64,000 bases of DNA from the NCBI RefSeq assembly GCF_023195775.1, contig NZ_CP096205.1:3102001-3166000 (forward strand), read 5' to 3'. The first letter of the stretch is position 1, and the number at the start of each line of letters is the position of its first letter. The position numbers and the translations under genes were made by a program. The notes below the pieces were generated by a model. It did not search any database. It was not told the DNA's origin and saw nothing but the letters and a program-made list of their open reading frames with translations. Below, piece by piece: positions 42,867 to 52,480 of the stretch. This DNA comes from Flavobacterium azooxidireducens. Lineage in GTDB: Bacteria; Bacteroidota; Bacteroidia; Flavobacteriales; Flavobacteriaceae.

Positions 42867-42875
42867 CAGATAAAA

Positions 42876-43607
42876 TTATACTTTTTGTATGTGAAGCAAC
42901 AGTTGTTTTTTTAGTTCCGGACTTACAGGAATGGCTTTTTTAGCAATCACCAAATGACTGGTTGCAATTTCGTCGATGTGATGCATATTGATGATAAAAG
43001 AGCGATGAATTCGCATCAGGTTTTTAACGTTTAACTTTTCTTCTAAATCTTTTAATGTGCTGACAATGAGGTGTTCTTTTTCTTTGCAATGAATTTTGCA
43101 GTAATTACGTTCGGCTTCAATATACAGAATGTCGTTGATATTAATTTTGATCATTTTATCGTGGCTTCGAACAAAAATCGAATCACTCATAACAAAAGTA
43201 TCTAAGTCAGTAACTTCTAACTTTTTTTCTTCTTGAATGCGAAGAATCGTCAATTCAATAGCGTGTTGTAAATCTAATTTTTTGAAAGGTTTGGAGATAA
43301 AAGCGTACGGATTTGTTGTTTTTGCTCTGTTAAAATGCTTATCATCCGCATTGGCAGTCAAATAAATAATCGGGATTTTGAATTCTTTTTGAATGAAGTG
43401 AGCCAATTCAATTCCGTCTAAATCACCTTTTAGATAAATGTCAAGCAGTAAAATATCCGGTAAGGTTTGACGAATTTTTGGTAAAACTTCTTCGGCACGA
43501 GGAATAATTCCCAATACATCATAGCCAAGACTAGTTAATTGCAGTGCAATGTTGGCACCTATAATCATCTCGTCTTCCACAATAAGAATTTTTATTTTTC
43601 CTTCCAT
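42876..43607 (-). CDS. LytTR-family response regulator
   Basis: 243 residues. Receiver domain: KILIVEDEMIIG (acidic pocket), phospho-acceptor Asp56 in DILLLDIYLKGDLDG, YLTANADD (Thr switch) and ISKPFKKLDL (conserved Lys). The LytTR DNA-binding domain covers ~140-243 (IKININDILYIEAERNYCKIHC, LMRIHRSFIINMHHIDEI). It precedes the TPR kinase by 9 bp on the same strand, so they form a two-component pair. The signal and targets are unknown. Confidence 0.93.
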   Translation of the reverse strand: MEGKIKILIVEDEMIIGANIALQLTSLGYDVLGIIPRAEEVLPKIRQTLPDILLLDIYLKGDLDGIELAHFIQKEFKIPIIYLTANADDKHFNRAKTTNPYAFISKPFKKLDLQHAIELTILRIQEEKKLEVTDLDTFVMSDSIFVRSHDKMIKININDILYIEAERNYCKIHCKEKEHLIVSTLKDLEEKLNVKNLMRIHRSFIINMHHIDEIATSHLVIAKKAIPVSPELKKQLLLHIQKV

Positions 43608-43829
43608 AAAGAAAATAACTTATAAGTGAATAATCTCAGTAATAATCCTAAATGGCGGAGTGATAAGTGATTAAAGGCGTATAAAAGTACTACTTTTTAT
43701 TTAACTTTTGTTAAAATTTTTATGATTATGTAAAAATGATGTTTTTAAAGTATTTGATCAATTAAATCTTAAGTCTAAACCATTGAATAAGTTAGATTTA
43801 AAAAATGTAAACAATTCAATTCTAGAAGG

Positions 43830-45287
43830 TTAATGGTTCAATGTCATTTGTACCTGATCAATCCAATTATAATTTGGAATTCCTTTATCAAGATAATAAT
43901 CCGGTTGAATTCCTTTGTCATCAATTGACATATCCGGTATTCGTAAACTTTTGGAAAGACAATAGCCTAGTTGAAATTCGTTACACGGAGAAGGAACAAA
44001 GTTCATATTTGAAATATCTAAAACACCCATAGTAGTCGTTCCAAACAGCTTAATTTTTTTACTTTGTTTAGCGGCTAAAAGAAATTGTTCCGTCGTACTT
44101 CCGTTACCTTCATTAATGATGATGCCAATATTCTTTGGGAATTCATAGATAGTATCAAGCGTCTGAATAGTAACAGGATTTTCATCTAAATTTACAAATT
44201 TACCAAGGTGTTTATTTAACTTTTCATAAGCATCAGCAGCCCATTTTTTGTCTTGTTCCGGCCAGTCCGGATCATTCATAAACTTTTTCATACGGTCGTT
44301 ATTGAGCGTTGTTGAATACAATTCCACACTAACAATTCGAATTGGATTTGTGTATAAATACGGAATTATATTTCGATAACTTACATCGCTTCCGCCACCA
44401 TTGTTGCGGACATCAACAATTAAATTTTTTGTTTTAATTATTTTTTCGTGATTTGCTGTAATTACGCTATCAATTAATTTTTTCTGCGAATGGTCGAAAT
44501 CAGGAATTCTAAAATACAACGTGTTGTCATCCAATTGATTTAAGAAAGGAGTGTTGCTTTTTAACGAGGCAAAAAACTGTTCAATGTATTTATCTTCTTT
44601 GAATTCCGGACTTTTTCGTTTCAAATAAATACTTCCAATTTGAAGATGAGTGTTTCCAATTAATTCTACTTTATCACTTTCCACTTTTGAATGATCACGG
44701 TAATAAAAATCACTTCGTAGTTTGTTACCTTCTTCATAGATTTTAAATTTAACCTGTTTTTCTCTCCAATAAACACCGTCGGCTTTGATTATAAAACCGA
44801 TATATTCATTATTTTTTTTGATTACTCCAATCGTATAAGGTTCAGAAACCCAAATGCCTTCGAATGTTGGTTTATTAATTTTTGAGAGATATTTAGCAAA
44901 TTCTCTCTCGTTGTAAGGATACGTTTCCCAATTTTTAAATCGTTCAATGATTTCCTCATCGGAAGTTTTTTTATCTTGAACAGCATTTGTAGTTTCATTA
45001 TTTGTAATACGAATGCCTATGTGACCTTTTCTAAAAAATGTCATCCATTCGTAAATTAATTCAGTACACTTATTTAATTCGTTAGTTTCTTTGGCTTTAT
45101 CAATAAAATTCTTGTTATGCAATTCATATTGATCCTTTCCTTTTTTTTCTAATACAAAAGCATAACCGGCATCGTTTTCTTCAAATGTTTTTTTTGCCCA
45201 TAATAGATTAGCTAAACAATCACAATTTTGCGAAAAACCCAACGTAAATGTGAGTAAAAAAGTCAGTAAAACTAATTTGTTTTTCAT
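43830..45287 (-). CDS. S41-family (tail-specific/C-terminal processing) peptidase
   Basis: 485 residues with a signal peptide (MKNKLVLLTFLLTFTLGFSQ). The C-terminal half has the crotonase-like protease core: LIVDVRNNGGGSDVSYRNIIPYL and GIIINEGNGSTTEQFLLAAKQSKKIKLFGTTTMG. In the family the catalytic Ser lies in the GxxSxxE segment (here NGSTTEQ) with a Lys about 25 residues later. No clear PDZ domain is seen. The N-terminal ~230 residues are an unclassified region. It is probably a periplasmic peptidase. It lies 6 bp from the nitrilase gene. Confidence 0.85.
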   Translation of the reverse strand: MKNKLVLLTFLLTFTLGFSQNCDCLANLLWAKKTFEENDAGYAFVLEKKGKDQYELHNKNFIDKAKETNELNKCTELIYEWMTFFRKGHIGIRITNNETTNAVQDKKTSDEEIIERFKNWETYPYNEREFAKYLSKINKPTFEGIWVSEPYTIGVIKKNNEYIGFIIKADGVYWREKQVKFKIYEEGNKLRSDFYYRDHSKVESDKVELIGNTHLQIGSIYLKRKSPEFKEDKYIEQFFASLKSNTPFLNQLDDNTLYFRIPDFDHSQKKLIDSVITANHEKIIKTKNLIVDVRNNGGGSDVSYRNIIPYLYTNPIRIVSVELYSTTLNNDRMKKFMNDPDWPEQDKKWAADAYEKLNKHLGKFVNLDENPVTIQTLDTIYEFPKNIGIIINEGNGSTTEQFLLAAKQSKKIKLFGTTTMGVLDISNMNFVPSPCNEFQLGYCLSKSLRIPDMSIDDKGIQPDYYLDKGIPNYNWIDQVQMTLNH

Positions 45288-45293
45288 ACTATA

Positions 45294-46271
45294 TTATTTA
45301 TTAAAATCTTCGTGGTTATCTATAAACGTAATTTTTCGGGTGGGAGCGGTGTTCACGCGGAGATCAAAAATATCAAAGCGATTATAATGTCCGAGAATAT
45401 CGTGCATTTGTTTCGGTTGAATGCATTTTTCCAAATCGATGTCGGCATACACAATTCCTTCGTCATCAATCAAAGGTTCGCCAACAACAGCTCCGTTTGG
45501 ACCAATAATTCCTGAGAAAGCGGAACTTTTTCGAGTTAATAACTCTTCAATATTAGGAACATCGGGTTTTAAAACAGCCATAATTTCTTTTGAAATCGTG
45601 GAACACGAAACAACGGTGAATAATTTCCCTTCAAAGGAATGAGCAGCAGCACGGATTTTAATCGCTTCCGCCATATTGTAATCAGGTGGAGCAACAGGAA
45701 GCGAAATGTAATTGGCAATATGAATTAATTCGCCTTGTGATAATAACGTAAATCGAGCTAATGTATTGGTGTTTTCACCACAGGCTAATGTTCCGATTGG
45801 ACCAATTTCGGTTTTATAAACTTTTAAAGTCGAACCGTCACCGCTTGACCACGTTAGTTTTTCTGCCCAAGTTGGGACTAACTTCCGGTGTTTTCCGATG
45901 AGATTTCCATTATTATCGATGATGAGATTAGAGTTGTAAATTTCGCCATAACTATCACCACGTTCATTAATTCCGATGACCACGTGCATATTGAAATCTT
46001 TTGCAGCTTTGAATAAGGGTTTCATCGACTCATCCGTTACAGCGACTGAATTTTTATATAATTGTTCATACCATTTACTGCCTTGCACGGGTGTCATAAT
46101 CCAGTTCCAATACGGATATCCGGCAACGAAAACTTCCGGAAATGCAATTAATTGAGCTCCGTTTGAACTGGCTTCTTTGATGAAAGAAATCGCTTTTTCA
46201 ATTGTTTTATCAACGTTTAAAAAAACAGGAGAGGTTTGAACGGCAGCAGCTTTGAATTTTGGAAATTTCAT
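45294..46271 (-). CDS. carbon-nitrogen hydrolase, nitrilase-type
   Basis: 325 residues. The Glu-Lys-Cys triad is in order: LIAFPEVFVAGYPYWNW (Glu), GKHRKLVPTWAEKLTW (Lys) and IGTLACGENTNTLARF (Cys). The ACGEN context with YPYW and a length of 325 is typical of true nitrilases, which hydrolyse R-CN to the acid and ammonia. Amidases of other branches have different Cys contexts. Substrate range, such as arylacetonitriles, cannot be told. It is the second gene of a minus-strand run after the DUF2007-like gene. Confidence 0.88.
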   Translation of the reverse strand: MKFPKFKAAAVQTSPVFLNVDKTIEKAISFIKEASSNGAQLIAFPEVFVAGYPYWNWIMTPVQGSKWYEQLYKNSVAVTDESMKPLFKAAKDFNMHVVIGINERGDSYGEIYNSNLIIDNNGNLIGKHRKLVPTWAEKLTWSSGDGSTLKVYKTEIGPIGTLACGENTNTLARFTLLSQGELIHIANYISLPVAPPDYNMAEAIKIRAAAHSFEGKLFTVVSCSTISKEIMAVLKPDVPNIEELLTRKSSAFSGIIGPNGAVVGEPLIDDEGIVYADIDLEKCIQPKQMHDILGHYNRFDIFDLRVNTAPTRKITFIDNHEDFNK

Positions 46272-46276
46272 AATAT

Positions 46277-46912
46277 CTACATTAAATTTTTAAACAGAAA
46301 GAACATTGAAATAGAACTTAACAACAACATTAACTTTGCATGTCTTCTCACTGAAGGGTTGTAACTGAAAATTTTGTCGCCTGACGGTAAAGACTTTTTA
46401 CTGACTATCAAGAATACGGCTATTGCAAAACCTAACATCCCGCCGGCAAAACAGATTATATAAGCAATTGGAATAGTATATTTTGGTAGGTTTTCATAGC
46501 TGTATAACTTTAATTTTTTCTCTTCTTGATAATCTACAATTTCCTTTTTATCAAAAATTATGTTTTTTTCTTGAATAATATTTTTTGCTAAAAGTACATC
46601 TAAAGGATGCCATTCTTCTTTGTTTTTAATAACATCGATAAGCTCTTCATTTGAAAAATCATAAAGAAAATGATCTTTATTTACATTTGAAACCACAAAA
46701 TTATCTTTTACCAATTGGTCTACTTTTTCTAAATTTTCAGGTTCAATTTGTATCAGATAAGGTTTATTGGCTTCATTTAACGACATTGTGGGATCAAAAT
46801 CCGATTTAATGTCTTGAAGAATATACGGAATTTCGTTTTTTTCCAGTAATGCTGTTAGCTCTAAAGAACTTTCGGCATCAATAAAACTCATATATGTTTT
46901 AAAATCGTTCAT
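46277..46912 (-). CDS. membrane protein with DUF2007-like N-terminus
   Basis: 211 residues. The N-terminal ~70 residues (SFIDAESSLELTALLEKNEIPYILQDIKSDFDP, YLIQIEPENLEKVDQLVKD) look like a DUF2007/PII-like putative signalling domain. A charged middle follows, then two C-terminal membrane segments (~150-172 and ~193-211). Function unknown. It starts the run toward nitrilase and the S41 peptidase, with 5-6 bp gaps. Confidence 0.65.
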   Translation of the reverse strand: MNDFKTYMSFIDAESSLELTALLEKNEIPYILQDIKSDFDPTMSLNEANKPYLIQIEPENLEKVDQLVKDNFVVSNVNKDHFLYDFSNEELIDVIKNKEEWHPLDVLLAKNIIQEKNIIFDKKEIVDYQEEKKLKLYSYENLPKYTIPIAYIICFAGGMLGFAIAVFLIVSKKSLPSGDKIFSYNPSVRRHAKLMLLLSSISMFFLFKNLM

Positions 46913-47316
46913 TTTAATTAAACTAATTTCATTATAATTAAGAAAGATATTTTTGTTTTTTAATTAGGTTATAAAACTGAGTTTTTCAACATATAGAATT
47001 TGATGTATGCAATATTTTTGGAAGCAAATATCCTTAAAACATTGTTTTTCATCTTTATTTGTCAAAGATGGTAAAGATAAATTTTCTTTAAAATAGTTGA
47101 CTTCAAAAGACTATCTTTTTATGGATAAATTGGGTTTTTTAAAAAAATAAGAAAAAGAATAAAAGTATTGTTTTTCAATTATGGTGAATAATTAGAATTT
47201 GAAAATATTATTCCAAAACTTTTAACAGCTTGCAAATCGATTTTAGCTATAAAAAAGCATTAGAATACTTTTAATTATTCTGCAAAACTATCATTGCCAA
47301 ATTGATAACGAATGAT
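46913..47316. other. 404-bp AT-rich intergenic region
   Basis: I see no gene, tRNA or strong hairpin here. One short frame (23 codons from 47006) is not convincing. The region must hold the promoter for the minus-strand nitrilase run near 46920-46960, but no clear consensus is visible. Confidence 0.5.
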
Positions 47317-47592
47317 TTAATCAAATTTATTTTTAATGTAATATTTGCCTTCTAGGTCATCATCAAAATCATCGATAATGGGTTTAGGCTTGGGTTTACT
47401 AGCTGTAACTTTTTTTTTCCAAAGCTCAAAATTGTCTTTAGATAGTTTTTTACGCATAATTTCGGTTACTTCATTTTCTGAAATTCCGAATTCAACTTTT
47501 AATACTTCAAAAGGTTTTTTTTCCTCTTGAGCCATACTAACCACGCGTTCGAGTTCTTCGTGAGTCAGTTCCACTCTTTTACTTTTTTTCAT
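47317..47592 (-). CDS. TIGR03643/DUF2805-family small protein
   Basis: 91 residues. RVELTHEELERVVSMAQEEKKPFEVLKVEFGISENEVTEIMRKKLSKDNFELWKKKV is the helix-turn-helix-like core of the TIGR03643 family, followed by a basic/proline linker KPKPKPI and an acidic tail DDFDDDLEGKYY. It may bind nucleic acid, but the function is not established. It is a stand-alone gene. Confidence 0.8.
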   Translation of the reverse strand: MKKSKRVELTHEELERVVSMAQEEKKPFEVLKVEFGISENEVTEIMRKKLSKDNFELWKKKVTASKPKPKPIIDDFDDDLEGKYYIKNKFD

Positions 47593-47693
47593 TAGTCCAA
47601 AAGCACAATTAATATTTATTTTTTAATTTCATTTTATCAATCAATATTACTAAAAAAATAAATTACTTTTTCAAAAGAGGTGATTTTTTTTAG

Positions 47694-48518
47694 TTAAAGT
47701 TCAGGAGAACGTGATTTTTGAAACGGAATCTTAAGTAAATTACTTAAATGATTATTTTCTTCCGGTTTCATGTGCGTGTCTACTCCGTAAACAATTTTAT
47801 CTCTTTCGAGAAAGGAATAAGTGCCAAAAATTCGATCCCATATAGAAAAAATATTTCCATAATTACTATCAGTATAAGGCAATTTGTAATGATGATGTAC
47901 TTTATGCATATCTGGGGAAATGATAAAATAGCTTAATAATTTATCCAACTTTTTTGGAAGAGGAATATTGGCGTGATTAAATTGAGAAAAAACAACCGAA
48001 AGCGATTGATACAGAAAAACCATCCACATCGGACTGCCCACAATCAAAACGCCAAGAACGGTAAATACAAATCGAATGACACTTTCACCAGGATGATGAC
48101 GATTGGCGGAAGTGGTGTCAATCCAAGTATCGGTGTGATGAATGAGATGAAATCGCCATAAAAATTTGACTTTGTGTTCAATTAAATGTACTAAATAGGC
48201 TCCGATGAAATCCAATAACAATAATCCAACTAAAGTATAAACCCAAATATTCATTTCGGGCAACCATTGTAAAATTCCGAAATTTTGTTGGATGGCAAAG
48301 TCGGCAGCTAGCAACAAAATGAAAGCCATGACAAAATTAACGATGATTGTTGTAATGGTAAAAAAAATATTAATTCCGGCGTGATTTAATTTGTTGTATT
48401 GAAACTTGAATAACGGAAAGGTATTTTCTATTAACCAAAAAATGGCAATTCCGCCAACCAGAATTAATCCTCTGTGCAAAGACGGAATGGTTTCAAAATA
48501 ATCGATAAGCGTATGCAT
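47694..48518 (-). CDS. sterol desaturase/fatty-acid hydroxylase-family membrane enzyme
   Basis: 274 residues, four or more membrane segments, and the histidine clusters of a di-iron hydroxylase: AYLVHLIEHKVKFLWRFHLIHHTD (HxxxH and HxxHH), ANRHHPGES and DMHKVHHHYKLPYTDSNYG. Family members hydroxylate or desaturate lipids in the membrane using O2. The substrate may be fatty acid, sphingolipid or carotenoid. The cytoplasmic placement of the His clusters fits the topology. Confidence 0.88.
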   Translation of the reverse strand: MHTLIDYFETIPSLHRGLILVGGIAIFWLIENTFPLFKFQYNKLNHAGINIFFTITTIIVNFVMAFILLLAADFAIQQNFGILQWLPEMNIWVYTLVGLLLLDFIGAYLVHLIEHKVKFLWRFHLIHHTDTWIDTTSANRHHPGESVIRFVFTVLGVLIVGSPMWMVFLYQSLSVVFSQFNHANIPLPKKLDKLLSYFIISPDMHKVHHHYKLPYTDSNYGNIFSIWDRIFGTYSFLERDKIVYGVDTHMKPEENNHLSNLLKIPFQKSRSPEL

Positions 48519-48554
48519 TGCATTTTTTTTACTAAAGTAATAAAAATATTAAAA

Positions 48555-49157
48555 TTATTTAATTATTCTGAAAGTCAAATTAATGCGTTCTGTAATGGGC
48601 TTGGCTGTTTTCGGGATTTGATGTTTCCAAAAATGTTGTGTAGTTCCTTTCATCAATAACAAACTACCATGTTCAAGTGTGATTTTTAAATTGGCATCTT
48701 TAATGGAATTGTGTTGCAAATGAAAACTTCTTTCGGCACCAAAACTCAAAGAAGCAATCACAGGATTTCGACCTAATTCTTTTTCATTATCGGCATGCCA
48801 CCCGTTGCTGTCTTTACCGTCTCGATACAAATTCAATAATACGGTAGTGAAGTTTTCTTGAGTAATTTCTTCAATTTCATTTTTAATAAACATCAATAAT
48901 GGATTCCATTTGTGTGGATGCATTACAATATTAGAGTAGGAATAATTTTTTCCATCATTGCCAAACAAAGCAGTTAATCTGGGTTGAAGGTGAGTTTTTC
49001 CATAAATAGTTATGCTGTCTTGCTGCCAAGGAACTTCATTTTTTAATTTAAGCAACAATTCATTGGCTTTTTCAAAAGAGAAAAAACCAGGATAATATTC
49101 AATTTCAGCATCCGGTAAATTGAATACTATTTTTTCTTTTGGAAATAGTGAATTCAT
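48555..49157 (-). CDS. alkB: AlkB-like 2-oxoglutarate-dependent DNA dioxygenase
   Basis: 200 residues. NLYRDGKDSNGWHADNEKELGRNPVIASLSFGAERSF holds the HxD of the Fe(II) site, GSLLLMKGTTQHFWKHQIP the distal His, and RINLTFRII the 2OG-binding Arg. The order PRLTALFGNDGKNYSYS before it is typical of the ALKBH2/3-like branch that removes N1-methyladenine and N3-methylcytosine by oxidation. It complements the ogt gene at 7755 in alkyl-damage repair. Confidence 0.9.
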   Translation of the reverse strand: MNSLFPKEKIVFNLPDAEIEYYPGFFSFEKANELLLKLKNEVPWQQDSITIYGKTHLQPRLTALFGNDGKNYSYSNIVMHPHKWNPLLMFIKNEIEEITQENFTTVLLNLYRDGKDSNGWHADNEKELGRNPVIASLSFGAERSFHLQHNSIKDANLKITLEHGSLLLMKGTTQHFWKHQIPKTAKPITERINLTFRIIK

Positions 49158-49164
49158 TCCGTAA

Positions 49165-49203
49165 AAATAAAAAAAAAAGCGACGGAAATATCCATCGCTT
49201 TTG
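49165..49203 (-). terminator. terminator of the aquaporin gene
   Basis: On the minus strand AAGCGA-TGGA..TCC-GTCGCTT forms a stem with one mismatch and is followed by a run of ten T before the alkB start. Confidence 0.75.
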
Positions 49204-49226
49204 AGAAAACTTAAGATTGAAATTTG

Positions 49227-49949
49227 TTAGTTTTCGTGGTTTTGTAATACGTTTTTATAGATTAATCCGGCAACCACTGCACCTAAAATAGGAGCAAGCC
49301 AGAATAACCAAAGTTGCATGAGAGGTTCTCCACCTGTAAAAATGGCTTGAGAAGTTGATCGAGCAGGGTTAACGGATGTATTTGTAATTGGAATACTGAT
49401 TAAATGAATTAATGTTAATGCCAAACCAATCGCAATACCAGCAAATTTTCCGTTGGCAAACTTATCAGTTGCTCCTAAAATCACTAAAAGGAAAAACATT
49501 GTTAATACAAATTCTACCACAAAAGCAGCAGCCATCGAATACCCGGAAGGAGAAAAAGCACCATAACCATTGGATGCAAAAGCTCCGGCTTTGGTGTTGT
49601 CAATACCTAAGAAGCTGTCCTGTCCGTTCATGATAAAATACAATGTTCCTGCGGCAGCTAATGCTCCTATGCATTGAGAAACAATGTAAGGCACTAATTC
49701 TTTTGCATCAAAACGTCCGCTAGCCCAAAGTCCGAAAGAAACGGCAGGGTTAAAGTGTCCGCCGGAAATGTGTCCAACAGCATAAGCCATTGTTAAAACG
49801 GTAAGTCCAAATGCTAAAGCAACACCTAAAAAGCCAATACCTAAGTGAACTTCTGTTGGTGTTACAAATCCAGCTGCAAAAAGTGCACTTCCGCAACCGC
49901 CGAAAACCAACCAATAGGTTCCAAAAAATTCTGCAAATAGTTTTTTCAT
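49227..49949 (-). CDS. aqpZ: aquaporin Z-type water channel
   Basis: 240 residues with six membrane helices and two half-helices carrying the NPA boxes: [17 protein letters not shown] and [16 protein letters not shown]. The Arg following the second NPA and the small residues around HFNPA are those of water-specific AqpZ rather than glycerol facilitators. The N-terminus [22 protein letters not shown] is also AqpZ-like. Inner membrane. A strong terminator follows. Confidence 0.93.
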   Translation of the reverse strand: MKKLFAEFFGTYWLVFGGCGSALFAAGFVTPTEVHLGIGFLGVALAFGLTVLTMAYAVGHISGGHFNPAVSFGLWASGRFDAKELVPYIVSQCIGALAAAGTLYFIMNGQDSFLGIDNTKAGAFASNGYGAFSPSGYSMAAAFVVEFVLTMFFLLVILGATDKFANGKFAGIAIGLALTLIHLISIPITNTSVNPARSTSQAIFTGGEPLMQLWLFWLAPILGAVVAGLIYKNVLQNHEN

Positions 49950-49964
49950 GATTTGTTTGTTTAA

Positions 49965-50324
49965 TTAATATTTAGTGTAATGATATGCCCAATAAATCAA
50001 GACGAGTTGAAGTGGTAGTCGGATAAAACGTACCCATTTAGGTAATCCTAAACCTGCTTTTTCATTTTGAAACATATATAAATTTGCTGGAAAAACTGCG
50101 ACTAATAAAAGTATAATACCCCAAGCTGCTAACACAGTTGTTTGAGGGATGCACAAAAGAATCCCTAATACAATTTCAGCTAATCCAGAAATTATATTAA
50201 GTAATTTTGGTTTGGAAAAAAAAGGAGGAATGATTTTTAAATATAATCTCGGGTTGCGAAAATGGTTACAACCGGCTATAAAATAGATAGCCGCCATGCA
50301 ATAGAGATGCCAAGGTAAATTCAT
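49965..50324 (-). CDS. DoxX-like membrane protein
   Basis: 119 residues with four hydrophobic segments (e.g. LYCMAAIYFIAGCNHF, ISGLAEIVLGILLCIP, AAWGIILLLVAVFPANLYMF). The pattern FIAGCNHFRNPRLYLKIIPP and the GLAEIVLGILL segment fit the DoxX/DoxD-like four-helix family. It lies 15 bp upstream of aqpZ on the same strand, so co-transcription is likely. Function unknown. Confidence 0.75.
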   Translation of the reverse strand: MNLPWHLYCMAAIYFIAGCNHFRNPRLYLKIIPPFFSKPKLLNIISGLAEIVLGILLCIPQTTVLAAWGIILLLVAVFPANLYMFQNEKAGLGLPKWVRFIRLPLQLVLIYWAYHYTKY

Positions 50325-50407
50325 AAATAATCGCTATGATTACTACGAATTTAAAAAAAAAATGTTAATTAATTATATAAGTAGAACAAATTCTACAAAA
50401 AATATAA

Positions 50408-51304
50408 TTATTTTTTCTTTTTAAAGTTAAGATTCATGATAATTATGGCTAGGATAATCAACACAATTCCAAACCATTGCAAAGCATTTACCTTTTCACT
50501 GAGGAGAAAATAGGCCATTAGTACAGAAACGGGTAATTCTAAAGAAGAAACTATACTACCAAGCCCAATTCCTGTGTAAGGAAATCCTGCATTTAATAAC
50601 ATTGGAGGAATAATAGTTCCGAAAAGAGCCAAAATAATTCCCCATTTCAAGAAAATATCAAAATTGAATGGTGTGTTTTGGGTAATCAAAGCAAAAATAA
50701 AAACAATGACTGCTCCGCCTAAAAGCATATATAAACTGCGTTGTGCCGAAGAAATACCTAAAGAAACACGATTGGCAGTAAACATCGTTGTGGTAAATGA
50801 AGCGGCGGCTAAAATTCCCCAAAATAAACCTCTCCAGTCTAATTCAATTTCATTTTTTAATAAGTTTGTTGCCAAAATGGTACCTATTAAAACGATAACA
50901 ACGGCTATGATTTTTTGAATGGAAGGAAGTTTTTTATCCAAAATCATTTCTAATAAAACGCCCATCCAAACGGTTTGCATTAAAAGGACAATGGCAATCG
51001 AAACATCAATGTATCGAACGCATAAATAATAAAAAACGCTTGTCATTCCTAAAGAAGTTCCGGCAAGCATCAACTGAAAAATGTTCTTTTTTGATGCTTT
51101 TATAGCTGTATTATTATTTTTAACTCGTTGAAAAGAATTGATTATCAAAACACCAATAATTCCCAACACAAATTGAGCTGTCGTTACTTCTGCAGTGGTG
51201 AAATTTTCTTTGTAGGCAAGTTTTACAAAAGTGGCCAACATACCATAACTAGTAGCACCTAATCCAACTAAAAAAACTCCTTTTAACACACGGTTTCCAA
51301 ACAT
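50408..51304 (-). CDS. EamA (DMT) family transporter
   Basis: 298 residues with about ten hydrophobic helices in two EamA repeats (LVGLGATSYGMLATFVKLAY at the start, ILAAASFTTTMFTANRVS in the middle, LGSIVSSLELPVSVLMAYFLLSEKVNALQWFGIVLIILA at the end). The DMT superfamily exports metabolites or imports nutrients. The substrate cannot be told. It is divergent from the L,D-transpeptidase gene across a repeat-filled gap. Confidence 0.88.
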   Translation of the reverse strand: MFGNRVLKGVFLVGLGATSYGMLATFVKLAYKENFTTAEVTTAQFVLGIIGVLIINSFQRVKNNNTAIKASKKNIFQLMLAGTSLGMTSVFYYLCVRYIDVSIAIVLLMQTVWMGVLLEMILDKKLPSIQKIIAVVIVLIGTILATNLLKNEIELDWRGLFWGILAAASFTTTMFTANRVSLGISSAQRSLYMLLGGAVIVFIFALITQNTPFNFDIFLKWGIILALFGTIIPPMLLNAGFPYTGIGLGSIVSSLELPVSVLMAYFLLSEKVNALQWFGIVLIILAIIIMNLNFKKKK

Positions 51305-51340
51305 AATTTAATTTTTAAAAAGCCTGCAAAGATAGGGAAA

Positions 51341-51399
51341 AGTTACGAGTTGCGGTAGGAAAGTTTAAGGTTTCAAGTTTCAAGTTTCAAGTTTTTTTT
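51341..51399. repeat. GTTACGAGTTGCGG / GTTTCAAG tandem words
   Basis: GTTACGAGTTGCGG at 51341-51355 is followed by GTTTAAGGTTTCAAG and three adjoining TTTCAAG words up to 51391. It lies in the divergent gap between the EamA and L,D-transpeptidase genes. Same word families as at 16615 and 52441. Confidence 0.6.
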
Positions 51400-51450
51400 G
51401 CTCTGATAATACTTTTTCGAATGATTTTTAGTTAGAATAAAAAAAGTCCA

Positions 51451-52044
51451 GTGAGAAAATTCCTTTTACTCTTCGTTTTAAGTTTTGTGTGTTGCAATCA
51501 TACTCCTCCGGTTGATGATGCGAAAGATTACACTTCCATTCATAACGAAGCATTGACTTTTTGTAAAGAAAATCAAATGAATCAGGATTTTTATTTCTTG
51601 ATTGATATGAGTATTCATTCGGGTAAGAATCGCTTTTTTGTATATGATTTTAAAACGAAAAAAGTGAGTCAACAAAATTTGGTTACTCACGGAACTTGTG
51701 ATGTTTTTGAAACTAATCCGGAGAAATATAAAAAAGCCAAATTCAGCAACAAACAAGACAGTCATTGTTCGATGAAAGGCAAATTCAAAATTGGTAAACG
51801 CGATTATAGTTCATGGGGAATAAATGTGAAATATTGGATGCACGGTTTGGAATCTTCCAACAACAATGCAGTTAAAAGAGTGGTTGTTTTACATTCCTGG
51901 CCAGCAGTTGCGAACGAAGAAATTTATCCAAAATATTCTCCTTTGAGTTGGGGTTGTCCAGCCGTTTCCGATGAATTTATGGTTGTTTTGGATGAAAAAC
52001 TAAAGACTGTTGAGCAACCTGTTTTGATGTGGATTGTGGAGTGA
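51451..52044 (+). CDS. lipoprotein murein L,D-transpeptidase-like protein
   Basis: GTG at 51451 opens a 197-residue frame. The lipobox is LLLFVLSFVCC. The catalytic region resembles the murein L,D-transpeptidase catalytic-domain family: FYFLIDMSIHSGKNRFFVYDF, HGTCDVFETNPEKY, VVVLHSWPAVANEEIYP and PLSWGCPAVSDEFM, with the active-site Cys in SWGCPAVS and the His upstream. It would cross-link or exchange peptidoglycan stem peptides in the periplasm. The next gene converges 3 bp away. Confidence 0.82.
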   Translation: MRKFLLLFVLSFVCCNHTPPVDDAKDYTSIHNEALTFCKENQMNQDFYFLIDMSIHSGKNRFFVYDFKTKKVSQQNLVTHGTCDVFETNPEKYKKAKFSNKQDSHCSMKGKFKIGKRDYSSWGINVKYWMHGLESSNNNAVKRVVVLHSWPAVANEEIYPKYSPLSWGCPAVSDEFMVVLDEKLKTVEQPVLMWIVE

Positions 52045-52047
52045 TTT

Positions 52048-52437
52048 CTATTCAACCAAATCTTTTAAATGCACTCGCAAGGCTTTTACAGAAATACTAA
52101 TTTCCCAAAACGAAATGCCTAGCGAAATCAATAATGCCAATAGACTTCCTCCAAAAAGAATAATGCCCGGCAATTGGTATTCAAAAAATAAAACCAACAT
52201 TGCAAACACTGACAAAAATAAGCTTAGTACTCCTGCTAATTGCATATAACGAATCAATGTTAACCGAAGATTCAAATTGGCTATTTCGATCAAAATGCTT
52301 TTGTTTTCTTTTTCGTCATAGGTTTTTTTTAATCCTCGAACAATTTGAGCAATGGTCAAAAACCGATTGGTATAAGCCAATAAAATTAACGAAGTGGCAG
52401 AAAAGAGCAGGGCGGGAGTGTCGATGGTGAGTGTCAT
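52048..52437 (-). CDS. DUF2721-family membrane protein
   Basis: 129 residues: TPALLFSATSLILLAYTNRFLTIAQIVRGL is the characteristic N-terminal region, followed by a charged loop and two hydrophobic helices (VLSLFLSVFAMLVLFFEYQ, IILFGGSLLALLISLGISFW). C-terminus EISISVKALRVHLKDL. This matches DUF2721 proteins of unknown function in the inner membrane. It is convergent with the transpeptidase gene. Confidence 0.82.
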   Translation of the reverse strand: MTLTIDTPALLFSATSLILLAYTNRFLTIAQIVRGLKKTYDEKENKSILIEIANLNLRLTLIRYMQLAGVLSLFLSVFAMLVLFFEYQLPGIILFGGSLLALLISLGISFWEISISVKALRVHLKDLVE

Positions 52438-52440
52438 TGT

Positions 52441-52480
52441 GAGGTTGCGGGTTTAAAGTTTGCCAGTTGCGAGTTCAAAG
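52441..52480. repeat. GTTGCGGG/GTTTAAAG words
   Basis: GAGGTTGCGGGTTTAAAG and AGTTGCGAGTTC words directly upstream of the DUF2721 start. Then 52480-52677 is AT-rich without a gene. Confidence 0.5.
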